64,000 bases of DNA from a virus. Made by a program: the position numbers and the translations under genes. Below the pieces are notes generated by a model. That model ran no database searches. It was not told the DNA's origin and saw nothing but the letters and a program-made list of their open reading frames with translations. Positions 1-8,913 of this stretch are shown here, piece by piece (the stretch's first letter is position 1; every line of letters starts with the position of its first letter). The stretch lies in the IMG/VR virus record IMGVR_UViG_3300046096_000464, positions 1 through 64,000 of that record; one strand, given 5' to 3'.

Positions 1-1230
1 AAATTGAATATTAAACCATATGGCACCCCTCCTGTGTCACCAGATGAAGATATAGAAGCAAAAGATCATTGGGGCAAAGAAATAAATACTCCTGAATTAA
101 GATTTCAAAAAAAAGTCTCAAACGAAGATCCTTGGGAAACTCCTATAGAGAGAGCAGTAGCTATAAAAAATAATGTTAATACTAGACGAGTAAAAAGTGT
201 ATTATCTACTATTAAATCACCCCCCCCATCAAAATCAGAAATCCCTAGATTTACCACATCGGATTGGAAACCTAGAGGCGAAATAAAAAAGATTGTTCTT
301 CCGGATGAATGGAATAATACTTATACCAAAAAAGATGCTGATAATTATGATCTAAAACAGCGAACAAAAGGAAGACAAACATATAATGAAATTAGACAAA
401 AAATTAATAAAGAAACTAAAGCAAATATAAATAATCATGAACAATCTGTTATGAATGGTAAAATTCAAAAAAATATGCAATCTTACGCAGATTATGCTGA
501 ACAAAGAAAATTTATACCAGGAAAACCAAAACCTTTGCTTGGTGCTAATTTTACAACAATAAAAAAAGATGGCACCCCTGGGAAAACTCTTTTCCCATCA
601 TTATATAAAGTTAAATCTAAAAAATCATTGAAAGAGTTTGTGATGGAGACGATTAACTCCCCAGACCCCAATAAAGTTAGAGCAGATTTGAGAAACAGAA
701 ATGCAAAAATTAATAATCCACTATTTAGAGCAAAAAATGCTGTTAGTGGTGGGGTTAATGCTGTTAGTGGTGGAGTTAATGCGGTGAGGAATGCTGTTAG
801 TCCAACTAGAAATATTATTCCCAATAAAGCAACAGTGGGTACAGGCAATATAATTGCAGGAAGAGAATATACTAATAAAAAAACAGATTGGCGGAGTGGA
901 AATGACCCCTATTACTATAATCAAGATAAAGTAAATGCACGAATAAATACCGCGTATGCACCAAATTCATATAATCAAACATGGAATAATAGTAATTTAT
1001 TAAACGGAGATAATCTACAAAGACAAACTAATCAATCTAATCTAAAAAAAGAACAGGATAAAGCAAAAGCAGCACGAATGGCGCAACGTAGTGAATATTA
1101 TCAAAACACTTTGAAACCAGCGATTACACGAACTGCTTCTAATATTGCCAGAAAAGCAATGAGTCGCAATTATTGGCGTAAAGACATTAAACCAGCATTA
1201 AACACTATAGCCGACGCTTTTAGACGTTAA
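1..1230 (+). CDS. Hypothetical basic protein, 5'-partial
   Basis: The frame is open at the left edge, so the true start probably lies outside the window; the TTG at position 4 is only the first possible start seen. The visible 408 residues are strongly basic and polar, with no signal peptide or membrane segment. Around residues 245-265 there is a short direct repeat (NAVSGGV twice, then NAVRNAV). The C-terminus is rich in Arg and aromatic residues. It is followed by small genes and primase. I do not recognise the family. Length, basicity and repeats would suit an internal or structural virion protein, but that is inference. Confidence 0.7.
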   Translation, partial: KLNIKPYGTPPVSPDEDIEAKDHWGKEINTPELRFQKKVSNEDPWETPIERAVAIKNNVNTRRVKSVLSTIKSPPPSKSEIPRFTTSDWKPRGEIKKIVLPDEWNNTYTKKDADNYDLKQRTKGRQTYNEIRQKINKETKANINNHEQSVMNGKIQKNMQSYADYAEQRKFIPGKPKPLLGANFTTIKKDGTPGKTLFPSLYKVKSKKSLKEFVMETINSPDPNKVRADLRNRNAKINNPLFRAKNAVSGGVNAVSGGVNAVRNAVSPTRNIIPNKATVGTGNIIAGREYTNKKTDWRSGNDPYYYNQDKVNARINTAYAPNSYNQTWNNSNLLNGDNLQRQTNQSNLKKEQDKAKAARMAQRSEYYQNTLKPAITRTASNIARKAMSRNYWRKDIKPALNTIADAFRR

Positions 1231-1234
1231 AACT

Positions 1235-1411
1235 ATGACTATTACTGCAATCCTTTTATTAGTTGAAGTATTTTGGGCAGCCAATGGCGTATATGTAATG
1301 GCTATTTTATTTGCCGTTAGTGAGATATTAGCAATGGTGCCAAAAGTGAAGGAGAATTCCATGTTGGAATTTTTATTAAAGTTTATAATGTTAGTATCAA
1401 GAAAAGGATAA
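1235..1411 (+). CDS. Small hydrophobic membrane protein, 58 aa
   Basis: An ATG-started frame of 58 codons fills the gap between its neighbours exactly: it begins 4 bases after the upstream stop and ends 1 base before the next ATG. Residues 3-35 are almost wholly hydrophobic (ILLLVEVFWAANGVYVMAIL and following), predicting one long or two short membrane helices; a short basic tail follows. The tight spacing argues for translation in an operon. A holin-type or membrane-modifying role is possible but nothing in the sequence proves it. Confidence 0.55.
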   Translation: MTITAILLLVEVFWAANGVYVMAILFAVSEILAMVPKVKENSMLEFLLKFIMLVSRKG

Positions 1412-1412
1412 C

Positions 1413-1940
1413 ATGGGATTACCATTACACAAGATAAGTTCTATAAAATTGACAGACAATTCTAAAATTGTTGAAGATTTTAGTAGTGATGCGAATATTA
1501 GTGCAGGAGATATATTGAGTATTATGGGAGTAGATTATCAAATTGAAAAAATTGATGGTGACGACAAATTAATTTTGTATAAACCATATGTAGCGATTGG
1601 AGAACTAGTATCAGACCAATTAACGATAAAGATTTTACCTGGATATATAAAAAATCAGGTAAAACAATATGGTGAATTGGTATTGTTTACATTAGAAGAT
1701 ATGACACTAGATGCCACTAAAGGAATGGGAATTAAAACTCCTGGGTGGTGGTATATAAATAAATATGTGTCGAAAGGTATTACACGATATCGGAATGAAT
1801 TGTTAGTAGCAGTCAATCTTAATGATGAAATAGTTCCGGTTATGGAACCTATTAAACCTATTGAAATAGTTCCGGTTATGGAACCTATTAAACCTGTTAA
1901 ATCTACTAAATCTGATGTCAACGTATCTACCAAAAAATAG
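1413..1940 (+). CDS. Hypothetical protein with C-terminal Pro-rich repeat
   Basis: 175 residues. The first ~130 look like a compact mixed alpha/beta domain, with the conspicuous stretch TPGWWYINKYVSKGITRYRN near residues 108-128. A tail follows with two tandem copies of EIVPVMEPIKP (roughly residues 139-162), then a Lys/Ser-rich end. The nucleotide repeat is near-perfect, so it is a recent duplication. The stop overlaps the next start (TAGTG), implying translational coupling. The family is not recognised; a T4-type cyanophage conserved protein is likely. Confidence 0.7.
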   Translation: MGLPLHKISSIKLTDNSKIVEDFSSDANISAGDILSIMGVDYQIEKIDGDDKLILYKPYVAIGELVSDQLTIKILPGYIKNQVKQYGELVLFTLEDMTLDATKGMGIKTPGWWYINKYVSKGITRYRNELLVAVNLNDEIVPVMEPIKPIEIVPVMEPIKPVKSTKSDVNVSTKK

Positions 1941-2215
1941 TGTCCCCATTAAATGAAAATAATCTGATTATATATGCGTTAGAGAACTATCTATTAAAAG
2001 AGTCTGCTAATCGAACAATTTTTTTAGCAGACTTCGGCTTAATAAGAACATTTTCTAAGTATCTTGATAAAAATATTGAAAATCGTCCAGAGTTAGTGTA
2101 TAATAGAATGATGATCTTATTTAATTTATTTGAATATGATGCAATAATAATTATATTAAAATATATATTGGGGGATAAATATATATTAATATCAACATAT
2201 ATCAGAAATGTTTAA
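1940..2215 (+). CDS. Hypothetical protein, GTG start
   Basis: 91 residues starting at a GTG whose G is the last base of the preceding TAG, a one-base overlap typical of coupled phage genes. The protein is helical and hydrophobic toward the C-terminus (residues 65-90, YDAIIIILKYILGDKYILIS) and overlaps the next gene by 8 bases. No motif is recognised. Confidence 0.6.
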   Translation: MSPLNENNLIIYALENYLLKESANRTIFLADFGLIRTFSKYLDKNIENRPELVYNRMMILFNLFEYDAIIIILKYILGDKYILISTYIRNV

Positions 2216-2666
2216 TAATAATAATAGAGATAATAGAGTAGACTTTATAGAACAAAAGCTGGCATTTTTTGAGGGGTTGTCAAAGGAAATGTCCGTAGAA
2301 TTTAAAAAAGTTATTGAAAAATTAGTAGAGAACAACGCACAAGTTGCTACTCTCGTAACAAAACAAGATCTCAGAATTAATACCTTAGACATTAATGCTC
2401 AAACTATTGCATCAGATCTAAAAGATATTTCTCAAAAAATTGATGCTCAGAATTTGAAACAAGATAATAATATATCTATGATTCATATTAATATGACCGA
2501 TATGAATAATAAATTGGTTGAGTTGTACAATTTTCGTACAATTGTCACTTGGTCTGTCACCGCATTAGTGTTTTTTTTAGGGATAGCTGCATCTGCTGGA
2601 TGGCTATCCCCAGAAAAACTATCTACTCCCAAACCACAAATACAAGAACAAACAAAAGTAAATTGA
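2208..2666 (+). CDS. Coiled-coil protein with C-terminal membrane anchor
   Basis: 152 residues. Residues 10-110 have heptad-like spacing of hydrophobics among polar and acidic residues (long coiled coil). A single membrane helix follows at about 112-132 (IVTWSVTALVFFLGIAASAG), then a Pro/Lys tail. This resembles the XhlA-type or holin-accessory architecture, coiled coil then membrane segment, found near phage lysis genes. The assignment is by architecture only. It lies one base before the primase gene, so it is co-transcribed. Confidence 0.65.
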   Translation: MFNNNNRDNRVDFIEQKLAFFEGLSKEMSVEFKKVIEKLVENNAQVATLVTKQDLRINTLDINAQTIASDLKDISQKIDAQNLKQDNNISMIHINMTDMNNKLVELYNFRTIVTWSVTALVFFLGIAASAGWLSPEKLSTPKPQIQEQTKVN

Positions 2667-2667
2667 G

Positions 2668-3636
2668 ATGGATATAATAAGCGATTTGTCTTTAGTATTG
2701 GATAAATTCAAAAAAACTGGAGAATCTTATACATTTAGGTGTCCTATTTGTGGAGATAGCAACAAAAATAAGTACATCACTAGAGGCTACCTATTTCTGT
2801 CTAAAGAGCGGACTTATATCTACAAGTGCCACAACTGCGGAGTGTGTAAGTCTTTAAATAATTTTTTGAAAGACTCATTTCCTGATTTATATCACAAATA
2901 TCTGTACAGCAATTATACATCTCAACCTGAAACTAAAAGGATAGTTACCTTTAAGTCTCCTAATAGAATATATCGACCCATCATCTTTGAAGAATTACCC
3001 ACTATATCAGAACTTCATAAGAATCACGCTGCCAAGTTATATTTGCAACATCGCAAAGTACCAGAAGCATTTCTCAGAAATGCTTATTACACAGAGAATT
3101 GGAAAAAATTCGCAAATCAGTATAAGCACACTTATAATAATATAGATAAGGAGGAATCAAGGATTGTTATACCGTTGATCATAAATGATCAGGCAGTAGG
3201 GTTTCAAGCGAGACTGTTGGGAGTATCCGTGGGAATTAGGTACATCACAATCATGCTGGCGGACGCTCCTAAGATATACGGTCATGATCTAATTGATTGG
3301 AATAAGCCAGTATATGTTGTGGAGGGCGTGTACGATTCACTTTTTGTCCCAAATTGTATCGCAATGCTAGGTTCTAGCATAGATTTAGATTTTCTGAATT
3401 CCAAATCCAACACTAAATTTGTATTTCTGTATGACAATGAACCATATAATACACAGATTGTTAATCAAATGAAGAAAGTAGTGGATTTGGGGCATTCAGT
3501 TTGCATTTGGGACAAATCCTACAAAGAAAAAGACATTAATGATTGCCTCATTAATGGTACTGACATTAATCCTGTTATAAATAATGATTATTCTGGCACG
3601 AGAGCGAAATTAGAAATTAGTAATTTTATTAAATAA
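2668..3636 (+). CDS. 61: DNA primase (T4 gp61-like)
   Basis: 322 residues. The N-terminal zinc-binding domain has Cys pairs at 25/28 (FRCPICGD) and 54/57 (YKCHNCGVC), as in phage T4 gp61 and DnaG primases. Around residues 210-255 a TOPRIM core is visible: VYVVEGVYDSLF supplies the catalytic Glu and FLYDNEP the acidic pair. The enzyme would synthesise RNA primers for lagging-strand replication with a gp41-type helicase, which is not in this window. Length matches the family (~340 aa). The ATG directly follows the upstream gene. Confidence 0.9.
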   Translation: MDIISDLSLVLDKFKKTGESYTFRCPICGDSNKNKYITRGYLFLSKERTYIYKCHNCGVCKSLNNFLKDSFPDLYHKYLYSNYTSQPETKRIVTFKSPNRIYRPIIFEELPTISELHKNHAAKLYLQHRKVPEAFLRNAYYTENWKKFANQYKHTYNNIDKEESRIVIPLIINDQAVGFQARLLGVSVGIRYITIMLADAPKIYGHDLIDWNKPVYVVEGVYDSLFVPNCIAMLGSSIDLDFLNSKSNTKFVFLYDNEPYNTQIVNQMKKVVDLGHSVCIWDKSYKEKDINDCLINGTDINPVINNDYSGTRAKLEISNFIK

Positions 3637-4164
3637 TTGTGTTATAATGATGTTGTAATTAATATCACTAGTAGATTTGATATAAGGACAAATGGGCAAA
3701 ATGTAAAAATCTATGAACTAGTATATGGAGAAAAGACTAATCAAAACTATGTACTCAATCATTTAGATGACAATCCTAATAATAATAAGCTATGTAATCT
3801 AGAATTAGTCACTAATTGGTTCAACTCATCAATACAGAAGAAGTCATCTGGACTAGATATTGGTATAAACTATAATCGTGATAATCGTGTTGGCAGTTAT
3901 CAAACAAAAATTGCTATGCCAAGAGTAAATGGTAAGAGAATAACTTTTGGTTCACAATCTATTGATTATCTACAAAACTTACATTTCCAATTTGGAGTAA
4001 AGTCAGGATTAGTGTCTTCTGAACGATACTTACAAGAAGTACCTAATTGGTTGCCAGATCTAACTATCCAATTCAAACCAGAACATCAGATCAAACTAGA
4101 ACTACTAATTGAAGCACACATAGAGAATCAACTTACTTGGGATAAGCCGATTAGGTTGGCATAA
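3637..4164 (+). pseudogene. N-terminally deleted HNH homing endonuclease
   Basis: The 175-codon frame aligns with residues ~65-231 of the intact homing endonucleases at 35087-35782 and 63259-63957: the HNH core (NYVLNHLDDNPNNN, NLELVTNWFN) and the C-terminal half ending TWDKPI are retained, while the first ~65 residues are lost. The only possible start is a TTG lying inside a promoter-like TGTGTTATAAT (TATAAT at 3643-3648). That box is the same promoter that precedes the intact copy, so a deletion has joined promoter to mid-gene. In the HNH core Ile-Asp-Gly is changed to Leu-Asp-Asp. Probably not functional. Confidence 0.75.
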
Positions 4165-4185
4165 TCTCACTAAGTCTGTTATAAT
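4156..4185 (+). promoter_or_regulatory. Sigma70-like promoter
   Basis: TTGGCA at 4156-4161, an 18-base spacer and an extended -10 (TG-T-TATAAT, TATAAT at 4180-4185) lie just upstream of the 4214 gene. The same extended -10 recurs elsewhere in the window. Confidence 0.55.
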
Positions 4186-4213
4186 AAAAAGGAACAAAGC
4201 ATTACGACACAAA

Positions 4214-4582
4214 ATGAAATCGTTAGATCCAATTTTCAGCTTTTCCGATCATCCGTCATTAAAAGGCGACCCACGCAGCACGTTATATTGTTGCCCTGAT
4301 AGAAATAACCATATTAAATTCTACTATGCCAACTATGAAGAATTAGTAGAAATCGGATTGAGTAGTTTAGCTTATTGTAACATGGGCGAACCGTATCGAG
4401 TACTAGCCAGACTATATTTTATTAAATTTAATAATTGTCACAAAGAAACTATTAATATCTCAATGGAAGATGCAGTACGACTATACAAATATTTGCAAAA
4501 AATTAATATGATGGTATTAGTATCTAAAGATTTATTAACTGACAACACTTTTAAAAAATATTTAGAAGTATACGAAGATTAA
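4214..4582 (+). CDS. Hypothetical protein, 122 aa
   Basis: A cytosolic-looking alpha/beta protein of 122 residues with several aromatic residues and Cys (YCCPDRNNH near residue 26, LAYCNMG near 53). It has its own promoter and precedes the ribonucleotide reductase locus. No catalytic motif or known family is recognised. Confidence 0.65.
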   Translation: MKSLDPIFSFSDHPSLKGDPRSTLYCCPDRNNHIKFYYANYEELVEIGLSSLAYCNMGEPYRVLARLYFIKFNNCHKETINISMEDAVRLYKYLQKINMMVLVSKDLLTDNTFKKYLEVYED

Positions 4583-4611
4583 TTTTTAATTAAATACTTT
4601 ATATTATTAAG

Positions 4612-4656
4612 ATGATTCACTTTGATTATACAATCATCAGAAGACTAAATTTTTGA
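4612..4656 (+). pseudogene. N-terminal scrap of the HNH homing endonuclease family
   Basis: The short frame MIHFDYTIIRRLNF reproduces the family's conserved opening MIHF/MIHY plus the surrounding leader, then stops. The rest of the 104-base gap before nrdA shows no further gene. It is a footprint of a lost homing-endonuclease copy. Confidence 0.5.
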
Positions 4657-4686
4657 TTAAATATTAACCCACAACAGTAAAAAATA

Positions 4687-7600
4687 ATGCAAGTATTTAA
4701 AAGAGATGGCAGCATAGAACCATTAGATCTAGAAAAGATTCATACAATGGTATTTCGTGCATGTGAAGGGGTTGACGATGTGTCCCCTTCATTAGTAGTA
4801 ATGAATAGTAAAATTCAATTAACAGATGGGATTGCTACAGAATATATTCAAAATCTATTAGTGACATCTGCTAATAATTTAATTACTATCGAAGAACCAA
4901 ACTATCAGTACGTGGCAGCACGACTACTACTATTTGGACTATATAAATCTTTATATCCACAGTGGAAAACATTTGGGTTAGTACATATATATCACCATAT
5001 CACTAGATTCAAAAACAAGTATGATTCTATCTTATTTGACAGTTACTCTAAAGAAGATTGGGACGTACTAAATGAAGCAATTGACCATAGTAAAGATTAT
5101 AAATTTACATATGCGTCGTTACAACAATTAATTGATAAGTATCTAATTCAAGACAGATCTACTGGATTTGTATATGAGATTCCGCAGTATGCGTATATGC
5201 TGATTGCCGCCACAGTATTTCATGATTATCCAGTAGAAACTAGATTAGCTACGGTTATAGATTACTACCATGCAATCTCCGATCATGAAATTAATCTCCC
5301 TACGCCTATTATGAGTGGCGTGAGAACTAAACAACGCAATTTTTCTAGCTGTTTTCCTGCTGGACAATTAGTGCATACAAGTACTGGATTAAAGCCAATT
5401 GAAACTATTTCCGTTGGAAATATGGTGTTGACTCATGCTGGAAGAATGATGTCAGTATTAGCTACGAATGCTAAATATTTTGAACAAAAATATGTAGCTA
5501 TTGATACTTATTCTACTTTGAATGATCAATTTGTTTCAACTGATGATCATTTAATATTTGCGGCTAAGGATGTCGGATGTATTCGTGGTTCTGAACATCG
5601 TTCTTGTATATGCAGTCAGGGTATTTATAAATATTGTGAGAAATATCCCAGACAATATTCTGAAGATTGTATTAATTTATACAAAAATGATTTATTTGAA
5701 CCAAAATGGACACCAGCAAAAGAATTAGATGATAATTATTGGGTACATGTGGCATACAATAAATCTGTAGTAAATACTGAGTATTTAATTATATCAGATA
5801 TAATTGATATTGGTAGTCGATACGATATCAATGAAGAAGGATTGATACATTACAAAAGTTATAGATCTGATATATGGTATGTACCTAATAAAATTTATTT
5901 GAATGAAGAGTTATTCAGATTAATTGGGTATTATTTGGCGGAAGGACATGCTACTGATGGTGGCAGTATGGGATTTACCTTCGGCAACAAAGATAAATAT
6001 ATTATTGATGATTGTGTAAATATTATTCAAAACGTATTTGGGTATACAGTAATTCCCTCTAATAATCCTTACGACAATAGTACTAAAGTTAGTATATGCT
6101 CTAAAATTATTACTAACTTGTTTATCCGGCTGTGTAGCAATAAATTTGATAAAAAGTTTATTTGTTATGAATTAATGAATGCTTCTATAGAATTACAAAA
6201 GCAATTACTGATTGGAGTAATTCGGGGAGATGGTTGTGCGTATTCGCAGGGATTGCAGGTAGGGTTGTCTAATAAACAACTAATTTATCAATTATTTGAT
6301 ATATCTTTGCGATTAAAATTGTCACCAACTATAAATGTGCAAAAATATAATGATGGTATACGCCAAGACGTGTATACTATATATTTTCCTAGAAGTGCAA
6401 ATTATGATTTTATTATGGAAGTTGGTAAAGATGTACATAAAGTAAATTATACTAGTAAAACATACGCTTATGGGATATGGAAAGATGACAATTATTTTAC
6501 TAAAATAAAAAGCGTTAAAATTATTAATAGTATTGACGATAATATAGTGTATGATTTACAAATTGCTGGAGATGAAAGTTTTGTAGTTTCTGGATTATCT
6601 GTACACAATTGCGCTTTACTTGATTGTGACGATTCTACTTTATCTATATCTGCTAATAATCAAGCTACCGCTATGCTCACTGCCGCATCTAGTGGTATTG
6701 GTTTAAATGTGGGACGAATGAGGTCTATTGGTAGTAGTATCAGAAATGGTACAGTTATTCATCCTGGTATCGTCCCATTTTTGAAAATCTTTGAATCGAC
6801 AGGTAAGGCATTTAGTCAGGCGGCGAGAGGTGGAAAACTAACCTGCTATTACCATATTTTCGGATACGAGATCGAAACAGTCATTCAACTCAAGAACAAT
6901 CGTGCAAATGAAGTATCTTCGGTGAAGCATCTTGATTACTGTATTTGTATTTCAGAATTGTTTTATAAGAGATTTATAAATAACCAAAATATCACACTAT
7001 TCTGTAATAGTGATACACCAGGATTGTATGATGCTTTTGGCACCCCAGCATTTGATAAATTATATGAATATTACGAGAAAAAGGATGGGGTGAGAAAGAA
7101 AGTTGTATCTATGCAAAAACTGTTTGTAGATCTAATGGAACAACGATCTGAAACGGCGCGGATTTACATAATGAATGTCGATCATGCTAATACACATTCT
7201 CCGTACTTAGACGGAGTATATATGAGCAACTTGTGTGTTGCCCCAGAAACATTATTACTCACCAATAAAGGATATTTGCCAATTGGTACGCTAGAAGATC
7301 AATCAGTAACGATATGGAATGGATGGGAGTGGTCTGATACGGTAGTAAGAAAAACTGGAATTGATCAGAAACTAATCAATATTAAATTCCAAGATGATAA
7401 AGGTAATATTCATAACATAGAATGTACAGAATATCATAAGTTTTTTATACAATCCCGTAATGATGTAATTGAAGTTCGTGCAAACGATTTGATTGTTGGG
7501 CAATATATTCAGAATTGGAATCCTCCAGAATTTCTAATTGATTCTGATATAACTTTACATCAATATCATAGAGATTGGTGGGTATATAGCACACATAATA

Positions 7601-7827
7601 TCGAAAGATTATCTGATACTTATTGTCTTACCGAACCAAAAAGAAATAGAATGGTAATAAATGGGATTCTCTCTGGGCAATGTGTCGAAATCATCCAGCC
7701 AAGTCACCCAATATCCGATATCAATGATACTGGAATTCACGAACATACTGTAGCAGTTAAGAATAATAAATTAGACGAATTTATTAAGCTATCTCAAGAC
7801 AATGAGTTTCTTGAATTTCCTATCTAA
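4687..7827 (+). CDS. nrdA-a: Ribonucleotide reductase large subunit, N-terminal part, with two inteins
   Basis: 1046 residues. Residues 1-90 are an ATP-cone-like regulatory domain (MQVFKRDGSIEPLDLEKI). Extein sequence reads FSS|CALLDCDDS (first redox Cys, E. coli C225) and SNL|CVEIIQP (radical Cys, E. coli C439, with Asn and Glu neighbours). Intein 1 spans residues 222-641 and intein 2 residues 850-998; each lies immediately before a catalytic Cys. The frame stops at residue 1046, before the third active-site Cys (E. coli C462), which is in the next gene. Two splicing events and assembly with nrdA-b are therefore needed to reduce ribonucleoside diphosphates. Confidence 0.93.
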   Translation: MQVFKRDGSIEPLDLEKIHTMVFRACEGVDDVSPSLVVMNSKIQLTDGIATEYIQNLLVTSANNLITIEEPNYQYVAARLLLFGLYKSLYPQWKTFGLVHIYHHITRFKNKYDSILFDSYSKEDWDVLNEAIDHSKDYKFTYASLQQLIDKYLIQDRSTGFVYEIPQYAYMLIAATVFHDYPVETRLATVIDYYHAISDHEINLPTPIMSGVRTKQRNFSSCFPAGQLVHTSTGLKPIETISVGNMVLTHAGRMMSVLATNAKYFEQKYVAIDTYSTLNDQFVSTDDHLIFAAKDVGCIRGSEHRSCICSQGIYKYCEKYPRQYSEDCINLYKNDLFEPKWTPAKELDDNYWVHVAYNKSVVNTEYLIISDIIDIGSRYDINEEGLIHYKSYRSDIWYVPNKIYLNEELFRLIGYYLAEGHATDGGSMGFTFGNKDKYIIDDCVNIIQNVFGYTVIPSNNPYDNSTKVSICSKIITNLFIRLCSNKFDKKFICYELMNASIELQKQLLIGVIRGDGCAYSQGLQVGLSNKQLIYQLFDISLRLKLSPTINVQKYNDGIRQDVYTIYFPRSANYDFIMEVGKDVHKVNYTSKTYAYGIWKDDNYFTKIKSVKIINSIDDNIVYDLQIAGDESFVVSGLSVHNCALLDCDDSTLSISANNQATAMLTAASSGIGLNVGRMRSIGSSIRNGTVIHPGIVPFLKIFESTGKAFSQAARGGKLTCYYHIFGYEIETVIQLKNNRANEVSSVKHLDYCICISELFYKRFINNQNITLFCNSDTPGLYDAFGTPAFDKLYEYYEKKDGVRKKVVSMQKLFVDLMEQRSETARIYIMNVDHANTHSPYLDGVYMSNLCVAPETLLLTNKGYLPIGTLEDQSVTIWNGWEWSDTVVRKTGIDQKLINIKFQDDKGNIHNIECTEYHKFFIQSRNDVIEVRANDLIVGQYIQNWNPPEFLIDSDITLHQYHRDWWVYSTHNIERLSDTYCLTEPKRNRMVINGILSGQCVEIIQPSHPISDINDTGIHEHTVAVKNNKLDEFIKLSQDNEFLEFPI
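5350..6609 (+). other. Intein 1 of NrdA, 420 aa, with LAGLIDADG endonuclease
   Basis: Begins with Cys (CFPAGQLVHTSTGLKPIETI, intein block A) and ends VVSGLSVHN followed by Cys, the canonical His-Asn/Cys junction. Two dodecapeptide LAGLIDADG motifs are visible, LIGYYLAEGHA near residue 411 of the precursor and LIGVIRGDGCA near 508, so the homing endonuclease looks intact. Insertion is exactly before the redox-active Cys of NrdA. Confidence 0.93.
7234..7680 (+). other. Intein 2 of NrdA, 149-aa mini-intein ending in Gln
   Basis: Starts with Cys (CVAPETLLLTNKGYLPIGTL), has an EYHKF block-B-like His region and ends VINGILSGQ directly before the radical Cys of SNLC. At 149 residues it lacks an endonuclease. 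The last residue is Gln instead of the usual Asn, a variant reported for some inteins that changes the cyclisation step; here it abuts a catalytic Cys +1 residue. Confidence 0.85.
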
Positions 7828-7894
7828 TATCCTCTCAGACCCCTCTAGGATGCCCTACAACGTACGATAATTAAAAATATGACTACTGACATCT
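7828..7894 (+). repeat. Composite intergenic repeat inserted in nrdA
   Basis: Contains the module core at 7846-7864 (TAGGATGCCCTACAACGTA) preceded by CTCTCAGACCCCTC and followed by ATGACTACTGACATC. The last part matches repeats at 18,990, 38,375 and 46,190, so the ATG of nrdA-b and its first codons derive from the repeat. It separates two pieces of one ancestral gene. Confidence 0.8.
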
Positions 7895-8850
7895 TCCGCA
7901 TAGCAACAGACCGCCAATTCGATCCTAATACCGAAACATTAGTAGATGATGTAAAGATAATTGACAGACTGCCACCAGGCATCACATCTTGTGTATTAGG
8001 CGCAATCAGTTGGGATAAGTTATCTGACAACATGTCAGATAACTTTATCAAAATGAAACGATGGTGTGATTTAGAGATCAGATCATTAAATCAGATCATC
8101 GACATACAGGAATACAATATCCCTAGTACAGAGATAGCCACTAAATCCGCAAGATATTTGGGGGTAGGGATTAATGGTTATGCAACATTTGCTGCACGAT
8201 TAGGTTTATCATATAATCATAAAGAATTGTGGCAAATCACTCACGATCTTGCAGAAATGCAGATGTTTTGTCTATTATCTGCATCTAATAACTTAGCCAA
8301 AGAAGTAGGTGAATGTAAATGGTTTTATAAAACTAAATATTCACAAGGAATTCTACCTATCGATCACTACAGGAAAAGTGTAGATGATGTAGTTCCTAAT
8401 AATCTTAATATGGATTGGGAAGGGTTGAGAGAATCAATTTTGATGAATGGACTCAGAAACAGTGCATTTTCTGCGGTGATGCCTGTACAATCATCTTCTG
8501 TAATTAGTAACAGTACTAATGGAATCGAACTACCTCGCGCACCATTACAAATCATAAAGTCAAAGAATCGATTAATTCGACAAATAGTAAAAGATTTTAA
8601 AAAATTAGAAGATAATTATGAGTATTGTTGGGAAAAAAGTACAAATACAGGATATATCAATATTTGTGCCGTAATTCAAAAATTCTTCGACCAATCTATC
8701 TCAGCCAACTTGTATTACGATCCTAAATGGTTTTCAGACCAAACTATACCAATGGGTACGATGATTGGTGATGTCTTATATGCGTACAAGATGGGATTAA
8801 AAACATTGTATTATGCTAATTCAAATGACGGTCGAGATGATTATGAATAA
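7879..8850 (+). CDS. nrdA-b: Ribonucleotide reductase large subunit, middle/C-terminal part
   Basis: 323 residues continue NrdA where nrdA-a stops. TSCVLGAI (residues ~35-42) carries the second redox Cys (E. coli C462); MPVQSSSVISNSTNGIELPR and the TLYY radical-transfer tyrosines near the end are diagnostic. The first residues MTTDI come from the inserted repeat, so the start codon is recruited. The frame ends right after TLYYANSNDGRDDYE and lacks the C-terminal Cys pair that re-reduces the active site; that pair is in the next small frame. It must assemble with nrdA-a and NrdB. Split NrdA has a precedent in Aeromonas phage Aeh1, where a homing endonuclease sits between the halves. Confidence 0.92.
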   Translation: MTTDIFRIATDRQFDPNTETLVDDVKIIDRLPPGITSCVLGAISWDKLSDNMSDNFIKMKRWCDLEIRSLNQIIDIQEYNIPSTEIATKSARYLGVGINGYATFAARLGLSYNHKELWQITHDLAEMQMFCLLSASNNLAKEVGECKWFYKTKYSQGILPIDHYRKSVDDVVPNNLNMDWEGLRESILMNGLRNSAFSAVMPVQSSSVISNSTNGIELPRAPLQIIKSKNRLIRQIVKDFKKLEDNYEYCWEKSTNTGYINICAVIQKFFDQSISANLYYDPKWFSDQTIPMGTMIGDVLYAYKMGLKTLYYANSNDGRDDYE

Positions 8851-8913
8851 TCCAGTTAAATGTGTTAAAATAGATAAATAATTAATTACCCACCAATATA
8901 TAAATCAAGAACC

